A program made the position numbers and the translations under genes. Shown in pieces: positions 60,450 to 64,000 of a DNA stretch of 64,000 nucleotides. Source of the stretch: Roseomonas xinghualingensis. Its GTDB lineage: Bacteria; Pseudomonadota; Alphaproteobacteria; Acetobacterales; Acetobacteraceae. Numbering within the stretch: position 1 is the first letter of the stretch; each line of letters begins with the position of its first letter. The stretch lies in the NCBI RefSeq assembly GCF_025791835.1, contig NZ_JAOXLP010000007.1:1-64000 (forward strand), written 5' to 3'. Below the pieces are notes generated by a model. That model was not told where the DNA came from. It saw only the letters and a program-made list of their open reading frames with translations, and made no database searches.

Positions 60450-61424
60450 ATGCCGATCACCCGCCGTGCGGCCCTGGCCGCGCCCGCGATCCTTCTCGCG
60501 CGCCCCGCCTTCGCCCAGGGTAACTTCCCCAGCCGTGCCGTGCGGATGGTCGTGCCCTACACGCCCGGCGGCGTCTCCGACATCACCGCGCGCCTGATCG
60601 CCGAGCCGCTGGCGGCCCAATGGGGCCATCCCGTGCCGGTGGAGAACCGCGCCGGGGCAGATGGCATCATCGGCACCGATGTCGTCGCGAAATCCGCGCC
60701 GGACGGGCACACCCTGGCCCTGGTCTCGGTCGGCCATCCGGTGAACGCGGCCTTCTACCGCCTGCCCTATGACACGATGAAGGACTTCTCCTTCATCACC
60801 CTCACGACCAGGACGCCGCTGGTGCTGGTGGCCAGCAAGACCTTCCCCGCCTCCACGCCCGCCGAGCTGGTCTCCCGCGCGAAGGAGGGCGGGGCGTCCC
60901 GCCAGATCACCTTCGCCGGCACCTCGGGCGTGGTGCGCCTGGCCCCTCTGCTCTTCGCCCAGCGCGCGGGGATCGAGATGACCTATGTCCCCTATCGCGG
61001 CTCAACCCAGGCCCATCCGGACCTGATGGCAGGGCGCGTGGACATCATGTTCGACACGGTCCCGGCGGCGCTCTCCCATATCCAGTCCGGCAACTTCAAG
61101 GCGCTGGCCACCACCGGCGCCGCCCGCGCGCCGCAGCTTCCCGACGTGCCGACGCTGGGCGAGGCCTTCATGCCGGGTTTCGAAGCCTCGACCTGGGGCA
61201 TGGTCATTGGCCCCGCCGGCATCCCGGCACCGATCCTGGCCAAGCTCTCCGCCGATTGCGGGACGGCGGTGATGCGCCCGGAGATCGTCGCCCGCCACGC
61301 GGCGCTCGGCGCCGAGGTGGTGCGCTCCACCCCCGAGGAGACGCAGCGCTTCGTGCAGGCCGAGATGGAGAAATGGGGGGATGCCGCGCGCAAGGCCGGC
61401 ATCCAGCCCCAGGCCGCCGGCTGA
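60450..61424 (+). CDS. tripartite tricarboxylate transporter (Bug/TctC) substrate-binding protein
   Basis: A 324-residue periplasmic Bug receptor. The twin-arginine start PITRRAALAAPAILLARPAF ends near FAQG and is followed by the hallmark FPSRAVRMVVPYTPGGVSD and VENRAGADGIIGTDVVAK. GAGGAGGAG before the ATG is a strong ribosome binding site. It is the third such orphan receptor in this window, again with no TctA/TctB. The following gene is a different type of binding protein 47 bases away, possibly co-transcribed. Confidence 0.93.
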   Translation: MPITRRAALAAPAILLARPAFAQGNFPSRAVRMVVPYTPGGVSDITARLIAEPLAAQWGHPVPVENRAGADGIIGTDVVAKSAPDGHTLALVSVGHPVNAAFYRLPYDTMKDFSFITLTTRTPLVLVASKTFPASTPAELVSRAKEGGASRQITFAGTSGVVRLAPLLFAQRAGIEMTYVPYRGSTQAHPDLMAGRVDIMFDTVPAALSHIQSGNFKALATTGAARAPQLPDVPTLGEAFMPGFEASTWGMVIGPAGIPAPILAKLSADCGTAVMRPEIVARHAALGAEVVRSTPEETQRFVQAEMEKWGDAARKAGIQPQAAG

Positions 61425-61471
61425 ATGGCGCACAGGCAACACAGCATGCAACAGGCGGGGAAGAAGACGTC

Positions 61472-62281
61472 ATGGCGAAATGGACGCGGGCAGGCCTGGC
61501 CTTGCTGGGACTCGCCCTTTTGATGGCGGGCATGGCCCAGGCCCAAACCCGGCCGCCAGCCGAGGTCGTCCGGACCCTCGCGCCCAGCGGGACGCTGCGG
61601 GCCGCGATCAATTTCGGCAATCCAGTCCTCGCCCAGCGCGATCCCATGACGGGCGCCCCCCGTGGCGTTTCGGCGGAGCTGGCGGCGGAACTTGGGCGGC
61701 GCCTCGGCGTGCCGGTGGAGTTCGTCACCTATGACAGCGCCGGCCGCGTGACCGATGCCGGGAAGCAGGGCGCCTGGGACGTGGCCTTCCTCGCCATCGA
61801 CCCGGTGCGCGCCGCCGGCATTCTCTTCACCGCGCCCTATGTGATCATCGAGGGCACCTACATGGTCCGCGCCGACTCTCCGCTGCGGAGCATCGAGGAG
61901 GTGGACCGGCAGGGGCACCGCATCTCGGTGGGCCGTGGCAGCGCCTATGACCTCTATCTCACCCGCGCCCTGAAGAATGCCGAGATCATCCGGGCCCCGA
62001 GCTCGCCCGAGGCAATCGACATCTTCCTTCGGGACCGGCTCGACGCCGCCGCCGGGGTGAAGCAGCCGCTGGTGGACTATGCGAAGACGCGGCCCGAATT
62101 CCGGGTGATCCCCGGCCGCTTCATGGTGATCGAGCAGGCGGTGGGCATCCCGCAGGGGCGCGAGGCCGGGATCGGCTTCATGCGGGCCTTCGTGGAGGAG
62201 ATGAAGTCCTCCGGCTTTATCGCCCGCGCCCTGGAGGCGAGCAACCAGGGCGACGCGACCGTGGCGCCTCCCGCGCCCTGA
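61472..62281 (+). CDS. transporter substrate-binding domain protein (ABC-type, amino acid-like)
   Basis: A 269-residue SBP_bac_3 periplasmic binding protein. A signal peptide (about 1-24, ending AQA-QT) precedes LAPSGTLRAAINFGNPVLAQ, then GVSAELAAELGRRLGVPVEF and the second-lobe FTAPYVIIEGTYMVRAD. This fold binds amino acids or organic acids for polar amino acid ABC importers. No permease or ATPase gene is near, so it may share a transporter encoded elsewhere. Confidence 0.9.
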   Translation: MAKWTRAGLALLGLALLMAGMAQAQTRPPAEVVRTLAPSGTLRAAINFGNPVLAQRDPMTGAPRGVSAELAAELGRRLGVPVEFVTYDSAGRVTDAGKQGAWDVAFLAIDPVRAAGILFTAPYVIIEGTYMVRADSPLRSIEEVDRQGHRISVGRGSAYDLYLTRALKNAEIIRAPSSPEAIDIFLRDRLDAAAGVKQPLVDYAKTRPEFRVIPGRFMVIEQAVGIPQGREAGIGFMRAFVEEMKSSGFIARALEASNQGDATVAPPAP

Positions 62282-62360
62282 TTCATTCCTGGCTTCTCCC
62301 GGGGCTTCCGCGCCGTTCAGGCATCGCGACACCGGAGCGGCGCGGGAGTAGGATGGCAGC

Positions 62361-63248
62361 ATGCGCGCCTATCGCTTCGTCACCGTCGATGTCTTCACGG
62401 ACCGCCGTTTCGGCGGCAATCCGCTTGCCGTCTTCCCTGACGCGCGAGGCATGTCCGATGCCGAGATGCAGGCACTCGCCACCGAGTTCAACCTGAGCGA
62501 GACGACCTTCGCCCTGCCCCCGGAGGACCCGTCGCACAGCGCCCGCGTCCGCATCTTCACCCGCCAGTACGAAATGCCCTTCGCCGGCCATCCGAATGTC
62601 GGCACCGGCTATGTGCTGGCGAATGAGGGACGCGACCGCGATGGCCGCCTCGTCTTCGAGGAAATCGCGGGGCTGGTGGAGGTCGATGTCGAGCGCGCCG
62701 CCGACGGCGCCGTGACGGGTGCCACCATTGCGGCGCCTCAGCCACTCTCCCTGGGCCTGCGGCTGGAAGCAGGCCCCATCGCCGACTGCGCTGGGCTGGA
62801 GACCGCCGAGATCCGCACCGGCGGGCATCCGCCCGTCCAGGCCGGCATGGGCAACCCCTTCATCATCGCCGAGGTCGCGCCCGAGGCCCTTTCCCGTGCC
62901 CGGCCCGACATCGCCGCCTTCCAGCGCATCGCCGCCGCGCAGCCTGCTCTGAATGGGCGCGTCGCCCTCTATCTCTACGCGCGGGATGGCCAGGGCGTCC
63001 GCGCCCGCATGTTCGCGCCGCTGGGTGGCACGCTGGAGGATGCGGCCACAGGCAGCGCCGCCACGCCCCTCGCCGGCCTGCTGCTCTCCCTCTCCGGCGA
63101 GGCGGAGGCGCGGTTCGACATCACCCAAGGGGTGGAGATGGGCCGCCCCAGCCTTCTCCGCACCACCGCCCGGCGTACCCCGGACGGCATCCGCGCCACG
63201 GTGGGCGGCGGCTGCGTGCCGGTGCTGCGCGGCGAAGCCCTTCTCTGA
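62361..63248 (+). CDS. PhzF family phenazine biosynthesis-like isomerase
   Basis: A 295-residue PhzF/DapF-fold protein. The start YRFVTVDVFTDRRFGGNPLAVF, the catalytic-acid segment LSETTFALP, MPFAGHPNVGTGYVL and the C-terminal EDAATGSAATPLAGLLL are typical. True PhzF isomerises a dihydrohydroxyanthranilate in phenazine synthesis, but no other phz gene is present, so it is most likely a stand-alone isomerase of unknown substrate. It is convergent with gluQRS. Confidence 0.92.
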   Translation: MRAYRFVTVDVFTDRRFGGNPLAVFPDARGMSDAEMQALATEFNLSETTFALPPEDPSHSARVRIFTRQYEMPFAGHPNVGTGYVLANEGRDRDGRLVFEEIAGLVEVDVERAADGAVTGATIAAPQPLSLGLRLEAGPIADCAGLETAEIRTGGHPPVQAGMGNPFIIAEVAPEALSRARPDIAAFQRIAAAQPALNGRVALYLYARDGQGVRARMFAPLGGTLEDAATGSAATPLAGLLLSLSGEAEARFDITQGVEMGRPSLLRTTARRTPDGIRATVGGGCVPVLRGEALL

Positions 63249-63283
63249 CGCGGCATCCGGCATCGCGGTGCCGGACCGCCTTC

Positions 63284-64000
63284 TCACCGCCCGGCGAAGT
63301 CTCCGCCCACTCCCGCCATCTCCCGCACCTCCGCCGCGCTCCGCCCTGCTTCCCGCAAATCCCGCAGCGCGGGGGCGCCATCCCGCTTCGCCAGCCGCCG
63401 CCCATCCGGGCCAAGCAACAGGGCGTGGTGGCGATAGGACGGGGCAGGCCAACCCATCAGGGACTGGATCAGGCGATGCAGATCCGTCGCCGGCTTCAGA
63501 TCCTCGCCGCGCGTGACGAGGGTGACGCCCTGCAGCGCGTCGTCATGCGTCACGCAGAGATGGTAGGAGGCTGGTGTGTCCTTGCGGGCCAGCACCACAT
63601 CGCCAAAGCGCGCCGGATCGCAGCGCAGCCGGCCCTCGCCCCATTCATCGAAGAACAGCGGCCTATCCAGGGTGGCCAGGGCCGCCCCCATGTCCAGGCG
63701 CAGCGCATAAGACTCGCCCGATGCGATCCGCGCCTCCCGCTCCACCGGGGAAAGCCGCCGGCAGGTGCCGGGATAGAGCGGACCATCCGGCCCATGCGGC
63801 GCGCCGCCGATCGCCGCCACCTCCCTCGCGATCTCGGCGCGGGTGCAGAAGCAGGGATAGAGCAGGCCGCGTGCCGAGAGGCTGTCCAGCACCGTGCGGT
63901 ATTCGGCAAAATGCTCCGACTGCACGTGCACCGGCCCATCCCAGTCCAGGCCCAGCCAGGCGAGGTCCTCCAGGATGGCGGCGGTGTATTCAGGGCGGCA
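63284..64000 (-). CDS. gluQ: glutamyl-Q tRNA(Asp) synthetase (partial, 5' end beyond window)
   Basis: The 3' part (239 codons) of a GluRS paralogue that attaches glutamate to queuosine in tRNA-Asp. The frame is open to position 64000, where it reads CRPEYTAAILEDLAWLG, so the N-terminus and HIGH motif lie outside. Zinc-site cysteines CFC and YPGTCR, which distinguish this family from GluRS, are present, as is ALRLDMG and the KMSKS-like LAKRDGAPALR. It lacks the anticodon-binding domain, as expected. The Met codon at 63931 is internal, not the start. Confidence 0.93.
   Translation of the reverse strand, partial: CRPEYTAAILEDLAWLGLDWDGPVHVQSEHFAEYRTVLDSLSARGLLYPCFCTRAEIAREVAAIGGAPHGPDGPLYPGTCRRLSPVEREARIASGESYALRLDMGAALATLDRPLFFDEWGEGRLRCDPARFGDVVLARKDTPASYHLCVTHDDALQGVTLVTRGEDLKPATDLHRLIQSLMGWPAPSYRHHALLLGPDGRRLAKRDGAPALRDLREAGRSAAEVREMAGVGGDFAGR

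Overview
This window is about 70% GC and looks like a chromosome segment from an alphaproteobacterium of the family Acetobacteraceae, most likely Roseomonas or a close relative. The support is the 5' end of a 16S rRNA gene, several orphan tripartite-tricarboxylate (Bug/TctC) receptors, a CarD-type regulator beside 7Fe ferredoxin and a SUV3-like helicase, and hemC-hemD-mic60-hemY synteny. Genus is an inference. There are no phage, IS, plasmid or CRISPR features. Most of the window is housekeeping DNA with a metabolic and transport accessory block in the first 22 kb.

Layout. 0-0.7 kb: 16S 5' end (minus strand) with two tandem sigma70 promoters. 0.7-6.2 kb: a Bug receptor with a LysR regulator, a DUF1127 protein, a LexA-boxed orphan imuA, rnk and glutamate dehydrogenase. 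6.2-10.0 kb: a three-subunit PaoABC-like molybdenum aldehyde/xanthine-type dehydrogenase. 10.2-21.5 kb: a GntR regulator divergent from a long catabolic operon. It encodes an FAH-family enzyme, a NodB-like deacetylase, a Bug receptor, an intradiol (hydroxyquinol-type) dioxygenase, a complete branched-chain-type ABC importer, a hydroxyisobutyrate-dehydrogenase-like enzyme, an NTF2-like protein and a MetE-like zinc methyltransferase.

21.5-33 kb: a nitroreductase, a small lipoprotein and tRNA-Thr(CGT). Then comes the haem/membrane cluster hemC-hemD-mic60-hemY, divergent from tsaD-rlmJ-gpsA. These are followed by an AlgL-like protein with altered active-site residues and by ccmAB. 33-46.6 kb: aconitase, a lipid kinase and a phosphoesterase, a class A beta-lactamase divergent from an AmpR-like regulator, an MFS carrier, a SUV3-like helicase with an S4 protein, FdxA, and a CarD regulator with a long Ala/Lys/Pro tail and a structured leader.

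46.7-64 kb: a Bax-inhibitor-1 protein, a CoA-transferase with unusual domain order, a frameshifted EAL gene and a CLC antiporter. Next is an FtsX-type ABC exporter divergent from tesA with shared start codons, then thpR, a sirtuin, nnrD, a histidine phosphatase, a zincin, PCD/DCoH, two more orphan binding proteins, PhzF, and the 3' part of gluQRS running off the end.

The most interesting items are the unusual catabolic operon, the orphan SOS-controlled imuA with an apparently leaderless start, nine tandem 11-residue repeats in Mic60, the CarD leader and tail, the AlgL-like protein with substituted catalytic positions, and the frameshifted EAL gene. No clearly new defence or mobile system was seen.
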